NCBI RefSeq assembly: GCF_009758205.1
Contig: NZ_WRXN01000008.1
Span: 1-64,000, forward strand
DNA: 64,000 nt
From: Chitinophaga tropicalis
GTDB lineage: Bacteria > Bacteroidota > Bacteroidia > Chitinophagales > Chitinophagaceae
Direction of reading: 5' to 3'
The notes beneath the pieces are model-generated. The model saw nothing but the letters and a program-made list of their open reading frames with translations, was not told the DNA's origin and did not search any database. Every line of letters starts with the position of its first letter. Positions within the stretch are counted from its first letter, which is position 1. The position numbers and the translations under genes were made by a program. Of the stretch, positions 16,386-26,800 are shown piece by piece.

Positions 16386-16889
16386 TCAGGGAATAATAAA
16401 AGGGAATGTTTCCCGGGCTTTCCACGGCCCTTTCAGGTATATCCAGGTCTGTAACCCGGTTGTGTCAAAGCTAAAAGGCGTAAAATTCTTTTTTAATGCG
16501 TCGTATAATAGCTGCGCCTTCATTGCCGTTACCTTATTCTGTATGGTAATATGTGGGCGGAGCGGTTGCCGGTCCTGCCTGATGAGCCAGGGGTCAAATT
16601 TTGACTGCATTTCCCTGTGTAGTTCCTGTAATTCTTCAGAATATAGCTGGTATCCTACCCCATTGCCGTAGAAGCTGAGACCGGTTACCTGTAAAGTAAG
16701 TGGAGCCCTGGCGGCAAATGAGTGTAGTGCTTCCCCGATAAGGGGTTGATTGGCTGGCAGATGATAGAATAATGTGATGTGTGCATCCAGGTAGTTGGCA
16801 TGCGAGGGAAAGTGTCTCCTTCTTAAGGCATTGAAGTGGTCCTGATAGCGGGGTTCCATTCCCACGGTGATAATGAGCGTGTTACCCAT
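16386..16889 (-). CDS. 2H phosphoesterase (2'-5' RNA ligase family)
   Basis: The 167-residue cytosolic protein has the two HxT/S signature motifs of the LigT-like 2H superfamily: DAHITLFYHL at about residues 35-44 and LRPHITIQNK at about residues 109-118. Family members hydrolyse cyclic phosphodiesters or ligate 2'-5' RNA ends. The length and both motifs are intact, so activity is likely, but the natural substrate is unknown. A -7 box at 16895-16902 suggests a leaderless transcript. It is divergent from the methyltransferase gene at 16978. Confidence 0.88.
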   Translation of the reverse strand: MGNTLIITVGMEPRYQDHFNALRRRHFPSHANYLDAHITLFYHLPANQPLIGEALHSFAARAPLTLQVTGLSFYGNGVGYQLYSEELQELHREMQSKFDPWLIRQDRQPLRPHITIQNKVTAMKAQLLYDALKKNFTPFSFDTTGLQTWIYLKGPWKARETFPFIIP

Positions 16890-16894
16890 AGGAG

Positions 16895-16902
16895 CAAAAA
16901 TA
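16895..16902 (-). promoter_or_regulatory. -7 box for a leaderless 2H phosphoesterase transcript
   Basis: On the minus strand TATTTTTG matches TAnnTTTG, five bases before the start codon at 16887-16889. Confidence 0.55.
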
Positions 16903-16964
16903 ATAATTTAGGTTCTGACAGGGAACCGCTTGATAGAAATTTTTCATATACAAACTTAAAAAGC

Positions 16965-16972
16965 TATTTTTG
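16965..16972 (+). promoter_or_regulatory. -7 box for a leaderless methyltransferase transcript
   Basis: TATTTTTG matches TAnnTTTG, five bases before the ATG at 16978. Together with 16895-16902 it forms a pair of divergent leaderless promoters within about 80 bp. Confidence 0.55.
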
Positions 16973-16977
16973 CCCGC

Positions 16978-17712
16978 ATGGATTTCAATTACAAAGAAAT
17001 GGATCCCGAAGGTTGGGAAACCCTGAAGGTGATCAGCGAAGCGGATAAACTGAACCAATGGATGTTTGATACTATCCATCCTTTCCTGAAGGGGAAAGTG
17101 CTGGAAATAGGCAGTGGTATTGGTAATATCTCCTCTTTTGTGCTGAATAACAATTACCAGCTTACAATGAGTGATATCAGGCCCAGTTACCGGGAAGTGC
17201 TGAAGAAGCATTTTGGCGGGCATCCGAATACTTCAGAAGTAATGGAGCTGGATATTGTTGATCCTGATTTTGATCAGAAATTCGGTAAGTACTTCAATAC
17301 TTTTGATGCAATTTTTGCATTGAATGTAGTTGAACATATCAAGGATGATAAACTGGCTATTGCCAACTGTAAAAAGCTGCTGGCTCCCGGTGGGAAACTG
17401 ACTATACTGGTGCCTGCTTACCAGAGCCTTTACAATCATTTTGATGAGGCGTTAGAGCATTACCGCAGGTATAATAAAACTACCCTCTCAGCCCTGTTCA
17501 CAGCCAATGATCTGCGGATCACCCGGAAGCAGTATTTTAATGCTGCCGGCATTATGGGATGGTATGTTTCAGGTAAGCTGCAGAAGAATAAGATCATTCC
17601 CGGCGGACAGATGAAGCTGTATAATACGCTTGTACCTGTTTTCCGTCTTACAGATAAAGTATTGCTGAACCGGTTGGGGCTTTCCGTGATCGTTTCGGGC
17701 ACGAAAGATTAA
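16978..17712 (+). CDS. Class I SAM-dependent methyltransferase
   Basis: This 244-residue cytosolic enzyme has a Rossmann-type SAM site: VLEIGSGIGNISSFVL at about residues 41-56 (motif I), a following acidic strand end in LTMSDIRPSY, and FDAIFALNVVEHIKDD at about 109-124 (motif IV). LAPGGKLTILVPAYQSLYN is the post-motif strand. EHYRRYNKTTL follows, as in many glycan or lipid biosynthesis methyltransferases. The C-terminal third contains VSGKLQKNKIIPGGQMKLYN. The substrate is not deducible, and the gene stands alone. Confidence 0.88.
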   Translation: MDFNYKEMDPEGWETLKVISEADKLNQWMFDTIHPFLKGKVLEIGSGIGNISSFVLNNNYQLTMSDIRPSYREVLKKHFGGHPNTSEVMELDIVDPDFDQKFGKYFNTFDAIFALNVVEHIKDDKLAIANCKKLLAPGGKLTILVPAYQSLYNHFDEALEHYRRYNKTTLSALFTANDLRITRKQYFNAAGIMGWYVSGKLQKNKIIPGGQMKLYNTLVPVFRLTDKVLLNRLGLSVIVSGTKD

Positions 17713-17732
17713 GTGAAGGTTTTAACTGTTTG

Positions 17733-17772
17733 CAAAAAAACGCGTTTGCCGGATGGCAAACGCGTTTTTTTG
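17733..17772. repeat. Intergenic hairpin element, copy 3, bidirectional terminator
   Basis: A perfect 18-bp stem (17733-17750 with 17755-17772) has a GCC-GGAT-GGC core and seven-A/seven-T flanks. It lies between two convergent genes, so it probably terminates both. The core differs from the usual GCCTTCGGC and no second stem follows. Confidence 0.85.
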
Positions 17773-17828
17773 TGAGTGGGAGCCTGGTACTGAAGATGGC
17801 GCGACGGCAAATCGGTTTGACGTGCTAC

Positions 17829-18251
17829 TTAATTTTTCCGGTAAGGTTTTCCTTTTCCTTCTTCGCAATATTGCTTCAGGCTGAGCAGGAACATAGCCCA
17901 GTTGTAATTGCACCAGCGATAGTAATCTGTTACTTCCCGCCAGTTGTAATGTTTCAGTACCAGTTTGGTAACGCCTTTCTCTTCAGTAAGATCAAACGAA
18001 ATACAGGTACCTACCCATTCCGGATCTGAGGCTGTACATTTCCACAAGATCCTTTCATCAGGCTTCAGCTCCTGTATTTCCATTTCTGTAGTGTAATCTT
18101 CGCCCCAATTGAATTTACTGGTAGTTCCTGTTTCGTTCCTGACTTCCAGGTTCTCTGTCCATATGTTTCCCAATCCTTCCTGTGTACTCAGGGCTGTGTA
18201 TACTTTAGTCTTCCCGGTTTTGATGTACTGGATATGTTCTATTGCATGCAT
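17829..18251 (-). CDS. SRPBCC (AHSA1-like) domain protein
   Basis: This 140-residue single-domain protein has the START/Bet v1-like helix-grip fold of AHSA1-type proteins. The first strand and helix read IEHIQYIKTGKTKVYTALST, followed by LGNIWTENLEV, FNWGEDYTTEMEIQELKPDERILWKC (the central strands), TCISFDLTEEKGVTKLVLKHYNW and a C-terminal helix WAMFLLSLKQYCEEGKG. These proteins bind hydrophobic ligands. The start at 18251 gives the usual domain length; the in-frame extension to 18341 encodes a basic, unlike sequence and is not favoured. Its ligand is unknown. Confidence 0.85.
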   Translation of the reverse strand: MHAIEHIQYIKTGKTKVYTALSTQEGLGNIWTENLEVRNETGTTSKFNWGEDYTTEMEIQELKPDERILWKCTASDPEWVGTCISFDLTEEKGVTKLVLKHYNWREVTDYYRWCNYNWAMFLLSLKQYCEEGKGKPYRKN

Positions 18252-18349
18252 GGTGAACCGTTTAATGAGCGCTAAATTAAACTGTTTGGTTATACGCAGG
18301 GATGGCCGGAACAGCCAAACTATGCGGGCTGTCCGGGACATGGGACCGG

Positions 18350-19021
18350 CTAAAAGTTCAAAGTAGCTGCCTGCTCCATGTCTGATGTTTTATATAATAC
18401 CTCGGGGATCTCTGCCAGTGTGGAGGTATGTACTTTTTCTCCAAGGCCGTAAAATTCCTGGAAACTCATAATGAGCGGGCGCCATTTATCCGGATCTACT
18501 TTATCCGGCATGCCGGGCATGAGGATATTTTCGTCGATGTATACACGTTGTATGCGCATTTCCAATGTGATGATCCTGCCACGCTGTGCTTCATTATCTT
18601 CCGCCAGCGGGTGGATGCCTGTCAATACAGCTTCCAGCTGTACCGGGCATTCGAGTATACGTGGCGCCGCCACTGTATTACCGGCCAGGGGCGTGAGACC
18701 GGCTGTACCGAATTTGTCGGGTTCATACCGGTATCCTTTCTGTAGTTTTCCTGCCGGTACAGGATTGCTGCCTGTAGTTTTTGCCAGCCGGTTCACCGCC
18801 GGCGCCAGGTTGAAGGAGGGCAGGTTCAGTACGCACTCTTTAGTGCGCAGAATGTTCTCTGTCGTTTTTGAGAAAGCAGATAGTCCCAGCATACAGCGCC
18901 AGCCCAGCCAGAAAACAGAAGACATTGGTGCAATATTGTAACTTCCGTTTTCGTTGATAGTGCTGAGAAGTGCCACAGGAGTTCCAAAATAAAGAATAGG
19001 CGGTTGTGACTGTACATGCAT
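18350..19021 (-). CDS. Flavin reductase-like domain protein
   Basis: The 223-residue protein has the FMN-binding split-barrel of the flavin reductase/flavoredoxin family: GTPVALLSTINENGSYNIAPMSS at about residues 14-36, WRCMLGLSAFSKTTENILRT (flavin phosphate contact region) and ECVLNLPS. The C-terminal part carries HPLAEDNEAQRGRIITLEMRIQRVYID. Such proteins reduce flavin or act as flavin-dependent oxidoreductases. The start at 19021 is chosen because a well-spaced promoter (19042-19072) lies just upstream. The in-frame ATGs at 19102 and 19114 would leave almost no room before the divergent gene at 19124. Confidence 0.82.
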   Translation of the reverse strand: MHVQSQPPILYFGTPVALLSTINENGSYNIAPMSSVFWLGWRCMLGLSAFSKTTENILRTKECVLNLPSFNLAPAVNRLAKTTGSNPVPAGKLQKGYRYEPDKFGTAGLTPLAGNTVAAPRILECPVQLEAVLTGIHPLAEDNEAQRGRIITLEMRIQRVYIDENILMPGMPDKVDPDKWRPLIMSFQEFYGLGEKVHTSTLAEIPEVLYKTSDMEQAATLNF

Positions 19022-19041
19022 AATAACCTCGTTTATTCCCT

Positions 19042-19072
19042 CAAAGGTAGATGCAGTAAAGCTGCTACTCAA
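19042..19072 (-). promoter_or_regulatory. Bacteroidota promoter for the flavin reductase gene
   Basis: On the minus strand TACCTTTG (19042-19049) fits TAnnTTTG, and TTG (19070-19072) is 20 bp upstream as the -33 element. It decides the 19021 start. Confidence 0.5.
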
Positions 19073-19123
19073 CCCGGTTCTTGCTGTATATAATTCCCTC
19101 ATAATAAAACACAACTATCTATC

Positions 19124-20782
19124 ATGAAACCCACACATCGATTGTTGGTAGCAACCGCGCTTTTCTTTGCGGTGAGCTGTACCAGGAAGAATTCAGAAGC
19201 AACAGAATTACTGAAGAATGACGCACTGGCAGTATCTGCCCTCAGCTCTCCACCGGGAGATGTTGTAGGCAAGGTGACTGTAGGTTACCAGGGATGGTTT
19301 GCCTGTACGGGAGATGGCTCTCCTATCAATGCCTGGTGGCACTGGACACAGAACTGGGCGCAAGCGCCATCATCCACTAACAACGGTATAAAGTCCTGGC
19401 CTGATGTCAGGGATTATACTTCCACCTTCCAGACAGCCTGGCCGAACCTGAACAACGGACAGCCGGCAAAGCTCTTCTCTTCGTTCTCTGACCAGACCAT
19501 CAACACACATTTCCAGTGGATGCAACAGTATGGGATTGATGCCGCAGCGCTGCAACGGTTTAATCCCAACGGGCAGGAAGGACCGGTGCGGGATGCTATT
19601 ACTGCCAAAGTGAAAACAGCTGCGGAGAATTATAGTGTAAAGTTCTATATCATGTATGATGTAAGCGGATGGCTTAATATGCAATCTGAGATCAAGGCCG
19701 ACTGGAGCAGTAAAATGGCTGCCTATACCTCCTCTCCTGCCTATGCCAGACAGAACGGCAAGCCTGTGGTTTGTATATGGGGTTTTGGTTTTAATGATGA
19801 GAATCATCCATGGTCAGCAGCTGTATGCCTGAATGTGATCAACTGGTTTAAGAACCAGGGCTGTTATGTTATTGGCGGTGTGCCTACTCATTGGCGTACG
19901 CAACCGGCCAACAGCGATTCAAGGCCTGATTTCTCTTCTGCCTACAATGCGTTCAATATGATCTCTCCGTGGATGGTTGGAAGAATAGGAACATCTCAGG
20001 AGTCAGATAATTTCTTTACCAATGTGAATACTCCTGACCAGGCGTATTGTAATGCCAATGGTATCGATTATCAACCCTGTGTACTGCCGGGCGACCTGCA
20101 GGAAAGGCAACGCGCTCATGGTAACTTTATGTGGAGGCAGTTTTACAATATGATAAGAGTAGGATGCCAGGGTATTTATATCTCTATGTTCGATGAATAT
20201 AATGAAGGTAACCAGATAGCCAAGACTGCTGAGAACAGCAGCATGATACCTGCTGGTTCTTCTTTCCTGACGCTGGATGAAGATGGTACTGCCTGCTCTG
20301 CCGACTACTATCTTCGTCTTACCGGTGATGGGGGCAGGATGCTGAAAGGGTTAACACCTCTTACTGCTATCAGGCCTACGCCTCCTGTTGTTGGCGGGCC
20401 GAATAATCCTGTAGGTATGACTATTGCCCTGAAAGGTTTTAATGGCAGGTATGTGAGCAGTGAAAACGGGACACAGCCTATGATATGTAACCGTACTGCT
20501 GTTGGGGGCTGGGAGCAGTTCACTGTTGTTGATGCGGGGAACGGGAAAGTAGCTTTGAGCAATGGTGGCAAATATGTTTGCTCGGAGAATGGTACGCAGC
20601 CTGTTACCTGCAACCGGACGGCTGTTGGTCCGTGGGAGCAGTTTGACTGGATTGTGAATGCTGATGGTACTGTTTCTTTGAGAGGGAATAATGGCGCTTA
20701 TGTTTCTGCGGAGGATGGTTTGAGTAGTATGACGTGTACTAAGACTACGATAAGTGCTGGTGAGAAGTTTATGGTTAATTGA
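19124..20782 (+). CDS. GH71/99-like glycoside hydrolase lipoprotein with beta-trefoil domain
   Basis: The 552-residue protein has a lipoprotein signal (lipobox ending VSC, Cys at about residue 19), so it is probably anchored to a membrane. The catalytic part (about 45-415) opens with VGKVTVGYQGWFACTGDGSP and WWHW, continues with FQWMQQYGIDAAALQRF, VKFYIMYDVSGW and ends around ISMFDEYNEGNQI. This pattern matches proteins annotated as GH71/99-like or xylosidase/arabinosidase. The C-terminal 120 residues hold three fascin-like beta-trefoil repeats (YVSSENGTQPMICNR and variants), also present in the GH16 protein of this window. Its natural glycan is unknown, and endo-mannan or alpha-glucan cleavage is only a guess from the family. 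Confidence 0.85.
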   Translation: MKPTHRLLVATALFFAVSCTRKNSEATELLKNDALAVSALSSPPGDVVGKVTVGYQGWFACTGDGSPINAWWHWTQNWAQAPSSTNNGIKSWPDVRDYTSTFQTAWPNLNNGQPAKLFSSFSDQTINTHFQWMQQYGIDAAALQRFNPNGQEGPVRDAITAKVKTAAENYSVKFYIMYDVSGWLNMQSEIKADWSSKMAAYTSSPAYARQNGKPVVCIWGFGFNDENHPWSAAVCLNVINWFKNQGCYVIGGVPTHWRTQPANSDSRPDFSSAYNAFNMISPWMVGRIGTSQESDNFFTNVNTPDQAYCNANGIDYQPCVLPGDLQERQRAHGNFMWRQFYNMIRVGCQGIYISMFDEYNEGNQIAKTAENSSMIPAGSSFLTLDEDGTACSADYYLRLTGDGGRMLKGLTPLTAIRPTPPVVGGPNNPVGMTIALKGFNGRYVSSENGTQPMICNRTAVGGWEQFTVVDAGNGKVALSNGGKYVCSENGTQPVTCNRTAVGPWEQFDWIVNADGTVSLRGNNGAYVSAEDGLSSMTCTKTTISAGEKFMVN

Positions 20783-20799
20783 TTGGTGCGGATAAATTG

Positions 20800-20877
20800 C
20801 TCAAAAGAAAAGCTTTTGCCTTCGGCAAAAGCTTTTCTTTTGAGAGAGGGCTTTAACCGGCCTACGGCCGGTTAAAG
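20800..20877. repeat. Intergenic hairpin element, copy 4, with both stems
   Basis: Stem 1 is a perfect 21 bp (20800-20820 with 20824-20844) around GCCTTCGGC, starting CTCAAAA and ending TTTTGAG. Stem 2 is a perfect 12 bp (20851-20862 with 20866-20877) around a TAC loop. It lies between two convergent genes and probably terminates both. Confidence 0.9.
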
Positions 20878-20886
20878 TGATTTCTT

Positions 20887-23800
20887 CTATTTCAAGACGC
20901 TTACTTCTCCTTTTGCTATGATGGTTTCACCACCTGTTTTCTTCTTATAGTACAGCAACCATACATAAGTACCATTCTCCACCAGTTTGCCGTTGAACTT
21001 ACCATCCCAGCCGGTCTGAGCATCTTTACCAAGGTAGATCAGCTCCCCCCAGCGGTTGTAGATACGTAAGTCATAATCATACATTACACCCTGTACGTGA
21101 GGTTTGAACGTATCGTTCTTACCATCCCCGTTTGGCGTGAAGGCATTCGGGAAGATCGGTTTGGCTTCACATTCCTTAAACATTACCGTGATATCGTCTG
21201 ACACAGATCCACATTCATTGTATACAGTTACGGTATAAATACCGCTTGTAGTTACAACATATGTATCGTCATTTGAACCATCCTGCCAGCGTACGCTGTT
21301 ATCGCCTACCGGCGGTTTCAGGGTCAATGTGCGGCCAATACACAGGGTAGTGTCTTCAGGCAGTAATGTGGAAGGAATACCTCCTACTGTTACTTTCATG
21401 CTATCCATAACAACACGGGAACAATTGGCATCCATTACAGAAACGATGTATGTTCCGGCGGCTGTGATCTCTTTCACAGGATTGGTGGTACCATCATTCC
21501 ACATATAGGATGCAGCATTGGCTGTGGTTGCGTCTACTGTTACGCGGCCACCGATACAGAATTCCCTGTCAGGACCAAGATCTACTTCGGGCGCAGGCAC
21601 CAGGCTTACTACCACAGAATCTTTGATGACGCAGCTGCCGCGGGTAACTGTTACTCCGTAAGTACCTTCTTTGGATACTACGATAGAATAGGTTGCTTCG
21701 TTGGTGCTCCAGCGTACTGTACCACCGTCAGGATCTACTGTCAGCATGGTGGTAGCGCCAGGACAGATAGCCACATCGTCTGTCAGTGTGATCTGCGGAG
21801 CAGGTACTACTGTCACATCGATATCATCATGTGTGGTACAGCCTTTCAGCGATACGTCCACACTGTAGGTACCCGGCATGTTCACCTCTATAGCGGCTGT
21901 TGTTTCGCCAGTGCTCCAGGAATATGTACCACCCTGCACGTAGGCATTCAGTTTTACTGTTTGTCCGTCGCAAAGTATAGCATCCGGGATATTCACTACC
22001 GGTGGATTATTCACGCTCACTTTGATAGAATCTGAAGTAGAGCAGATACCGTTGCTGACAGTTACTTTATAGGTACCGGCAGCAGATACGGTGATGGTCT
22101 GGGAGGTTTCACCGGTAGACCAGCGGATGGTGTATCCAGCATTGGCTGCACCTGCATCCAGGGTGATGCTGTTCACGCTACAGATAGCAGTGTCATTACC
22201 CAGGTTCACTACCGGTTTGGCAATGTATTGCAGGTTATATGTCACGGTATCGGACATACAGCCTGTTACCCCGTCTGTTACAACGAAGGAGGCCTGTGTG
22301 GCGCCTTTCAGGTCAAACACATTGCTGCTCTGAGTGAACGGAGCACTTACAATACCTGCAGGTACAACGCTTACCAGGGTGAATTTAGGTTTGCTTACTT
22401 TATTCAGCAGCAGTACAGCTACTTTCGTATAGTTTGAGCAGTTAGCTGCCATGTTCGGGTCCAGCTGTGGTTTCGGACATGGGCTTACCGTGATGGTCTG
22501 CACACGTTCTATGGCGGCATTGCCACAGGCATCCGTGATATTCCATCTTCTGATGATGGTGTAACCTGCACATGCATCCACTGTATAAGGATCTGTTGTC
22601 ATCGTTACCTTTTTAGGGAAGGTACCGTCACAATTATCTTTTGCATACAGGGTAGCTGCCACAGGGATAGATTGACCGCAGGTCAGTGTTACATCAGCAG
22701 GAGCCGGATCTATTACCGGGCGGGTGGTATCTACCACGGTGATCACCTGGCGGGCTGTTATAGTATTGTTACAATTGTCTTTCGCTGTCCAGGTACGTAC
22801 CAGGCGGTAGTTGCCCGCACAAGCTCCTGAAACTGTTTCACGGTTCTGGGTGTAAGAGATCTTCACGCTGCCACAGTTGTCTGTTGCGCTGATATTAACC
22901 GGTGCATCAGGTATTGCGTCACAGCTTACAGTGGTATCCGCTGGCGGAACTACTGTGAAGGTTGGACGGGTAGTATCCTGGACGAGGATCACCTGTTGCA
23001 TGGTGTTCTTATTACCACAGTTATCGGTTGCTGTCCAGGTACGTGTCAGGCGGTAGCTGCTCAGGCAGGTGGTGGACAGGAACTCTTTCTTCTCAGATAC
23101 TTTTACTGCTATTGTAGCAGTACAGTTGTCTGTTGCTGTGATAGCCGGTACTGTCGGTACTTTATCACAATCTACGGTCACATTTGCCGGTACTGTCATA
23201 GAGAACACAGGGCGGATGGTATCCTGTACTGTGATGGTCTGGGTCAGTACGGTTTTGTTACCGCAAAGGTCTGTAGCAGTCCAGGTACGGATGATCTGGT
23301 AGTTATCCGCACACGCGCTGTTAGAGATATTCTTACGTGTATCTACAGGATTTACTGTGATCACGCCAGGAGTACAGTTGTCTGTCGCTGTAAGCGGAGC
23401 ACCTGCAGGCACCTTATCACAATCTACTGTGATGTTGGCCGGAGCCGTAGCACCGAATACAGGGGCGGTCTGATCTCTAACGTTCACTACCTGTCTGAGG
23501 GTATCGCTGGCGTTGCCACAGGCGTCTACTGCCACCCATTTGCGGATCAGCTGGTAGTTGCTTGCACATGCACCTGGCTGGTCTACACGTACTTCGATCG
23601 GAGTAATGGTCATGGTGCCGTTACATGCGTCGATAGCGGTGAGGTTTACAGCGGCTGGTACGTTGTTACATTCTACAGTTACGCTGGCAGGAGCTGCGCT
23701 GCTGAATACAGGAGCTGTTCTGTCAACCACTGTGATGGTCTGCTGTGCCTGGGTGGTCAGTCCGCAACGGTCTGTCGCAGTCCAGGTACGCATGATCGTG

Positions 23801-26800
23801 GTTGTACAAGTATTTACTACAGTTGTTACATCATTATATGTTACTGTCAGTGCTTCGTTGGTATAAGGCGCGTGGCTGAATACCGGTGTGCCGAACAGTG
23901 TGGTGTAATCTTTACCCTGTACGCAATCTGTTGTTACAGCTGGCGGTACGGAGATTACAACCGGAGGTGTGTTCATCAGGGTCAGCATTACTGCGTTGCT
24001 GATGTTGCCGGTACAACCGCCTGACATTACCACTCTTCTGTACCAGGTGTTCTGAGCAATGTTAGCGGGGCTATAGGTAGCGTTGGTGCCGCCTGTAGCA
24101 ACATTCACGAAGCCGAGGGTTGCGCTGGTGGTGCTTATCTGCCACTGGTAGGTGAAGGTACCGTTACCACCGCTTACTGTGCCGCCCTGCAGCATGGCAG
24201 GAGTCTGGTTAGCACAGAGGACCTGATCGGCAGTGATGGTATTACCCAGGATAGCCGGCTGGTTGGTCAGCGTTACCTGGTCTGGAACAGAGGTACATGT
24301 ACCGTTGGTGACGGTCCATTGCAATGTTGCGCTGGTCCCGGCAGGCACCTGTACGGTTGTTGACGGGTTATGGATATCGGTGATGGTTGGTGAACCGCTG
24401 ATGATGGTCCAGGTACCGATCGCGTATGCCGGGCTAACCGGAGTAGCGTTCATGGTAAAGTTCACATCGTCACAGTTGGTCTGGTCAGCACCTGCGTTGG
24501 CGTTAGCCGGCATCAGGTAGTTGCGCAGTTTCACGGTATCTGTAGTGACGGTACAGGAGCCATTTGAAATGGTCCATACCAGGGTAGCAGAATCGCCGTT
24601 AGGTACGGTTACTGTTGAAGTTGGGCTTGCCAGGGTAGTCACTACAGCTGCGCCCTGTACTACTGACCATACACCTGTGCCCACAGCCGGCGTGTTGGCT
24701 GCCAGGGTGAAGGAAGTGGTCATACACTGGTTCTGGTCAGGACCTGCTGCTGCGGCTGAAGGCAACATATAGTTGCGCAGGATCACACTGTCTACCGTTG
24801 TACAAGGGCCGTTTGTGATGGTCCAGTACAGTACGGCGGTATCACCGGGAGCTACTGTTACGGTAGCATTAGGCTGAGCAGCAGTTGACGGAGCAATCGT
24901 TGCTGTACCTGAGTAAACTGTCCACAGGCCTTTACCTGCAGATGGCGTGCTACCTGCCATGGTGAAGTTGGCGTTGTTACATTGTGCTATATCGGGACCG
25001 GCGCTGGCCTGTGCTGGCTGTGTGAAGTTGCGCAGCACAACCCTGTCGGAGCTGGTACATGTACCATTTATGATGGTCCATTCCAGAACGGCGGTATCGC
25101 CTGCGGCAACGGTTACCGGAGCATTTGTCAATAAGGTATCTGTATCCAGCAGTACACCGTTACCGAGTACCAGTTTCCATCTGCCCACGCCTATTGCAGG
25201 AGTATTACCTGCCAGGGTGAAGCTGGCATTATTACACTGGTCCTGGTCGGCGCCTGCATTGGCTGCTGACGGAGCGGCAAAGCTACGCAGCACAACGGTG
25301 TCCGGTTTAGAGGTACAGGTTGCGTTGCTGATCCTCCATTCCAGGGTAGCGGTATTTCCGATGGCTACTGTTACCGGAGCATTAGGTGTATTAGCATCGG
25401 CAGGGTTGAGTACGGCTGTACCGGCTATTACAGTCCAGGTACCAACGGCGCCGGCTATATCCGGTGTGCTGCCGTTTAAGGTAAAGCTGGTATTGTTACA
25501 CTGGTCCTGGTCAGGGCCTGCATTGGCATCGGCCGGGGTCAGGTAGTTGGTTAATTGCACATCGTCAGTCGGAGCGGTACATGTACCGTTGGTAATGGTC
25601 CACCTTAATGTGGCTGTACCACCGTTTGGTACCTGTATCACGGCATTATTCTTATGTTCGTCACCCGGGGTGATGGTAGCTGTTCCTGATACGATGGTCC
25701 ATGTACCTACAGCACCTGCTTCTGTTGGAGCAGTGGCGGTCATGGTAAAACCGGCGGTATTGAGACATTGTGCCTGGTCGGCCCCTGCAACAGCGGCAGC
25801 CGGCATCAGGTAGTTATGTAATATTACTATGTCTGTAGCCACGCAGGTACCATTGGTGATAGTCCATACCAGGTAAGCAGAATCGCCGGCGGCAACAGTT
25901 ACTGTTGTTGTGGCCAGATTAGGATTAGTGATAATGGCGTTTCCTGATCCTGGTGCAGTACTAAGGCTCCATACGCCTGTACCTATTGTTGGTACAGTTG
26001 CGTTCATGGTAAAGGTCGCGTTCATACAGTTTGCCTGGTCAGCGCCGGCCGCGGATGTTGGCGGCTGGAAGTTGTTCAGCAATACATTATCTGTAGAAGT
26101 GCAGGAACCGTTGGTGATGGTCCATACCAGGTCTGCGAAATCGCCTGCCGCTACGGTCACTGTTGTAGACGGGTTGGTTGGATCGGCAATGGTAGCATTA
26201 CCGGAACTAAGCGACCAGCGTCCTGTACCTACAGCAGGTGTATTAGCTGCCATGGTGAAATCGGCCGTATTACAGTTTGCCTGATCGGGGCCAGCGGCGG
26301 CTGTGGTAGGCGCCTGGCTGTTCACCAGTTTCACTGTATCTGCTTTCGCTATGCAGGTACCGTTGGTAATGGTCCATACCAGGAAGGCAGAGTCACCATT
26401 TGGTACATTAACAGTAGAAGTATTGCTGTTAGGGGTGGTGATGGTGGCTGTGCCGGAGCCGTAACCTGCACCGGTGAGCAGTGTCCAGGTACCGGTACCT
26501 ATGGAAGGTACGCTACCTGCCAGTGTGAACAGAGGCGTCATACACTGGGCCTGGTCGGGACCCGCGTTGGCATCGGCAGGCATCTGGTGATTGGTGAGGA
26601 CCACGGAATCTCTTACAATACATACACCATTAGTAATGGTCCAGTATAATTTGGCTGAGTCTCCGTTAGGTATGGTCACTGTTGTGGTCTGGCTGGCCGG
26701 GTCTGCGATAGTAGCAGTACCTGAGCCGAAGCCTGACGCCATTGTCCAGGCGCCGGTACCAACAGAAGGTGTGCTGCCGGTTACTGTAAATGCAGGGTCC

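Noticed and set aside
22996..24024. Long open frame on the plus strand (342 codons)
   Set aside because: It is antisense to the giant adhesin, has the odd Cys/Tyr-rich composition of a repeat shadow, and no signals of its own.
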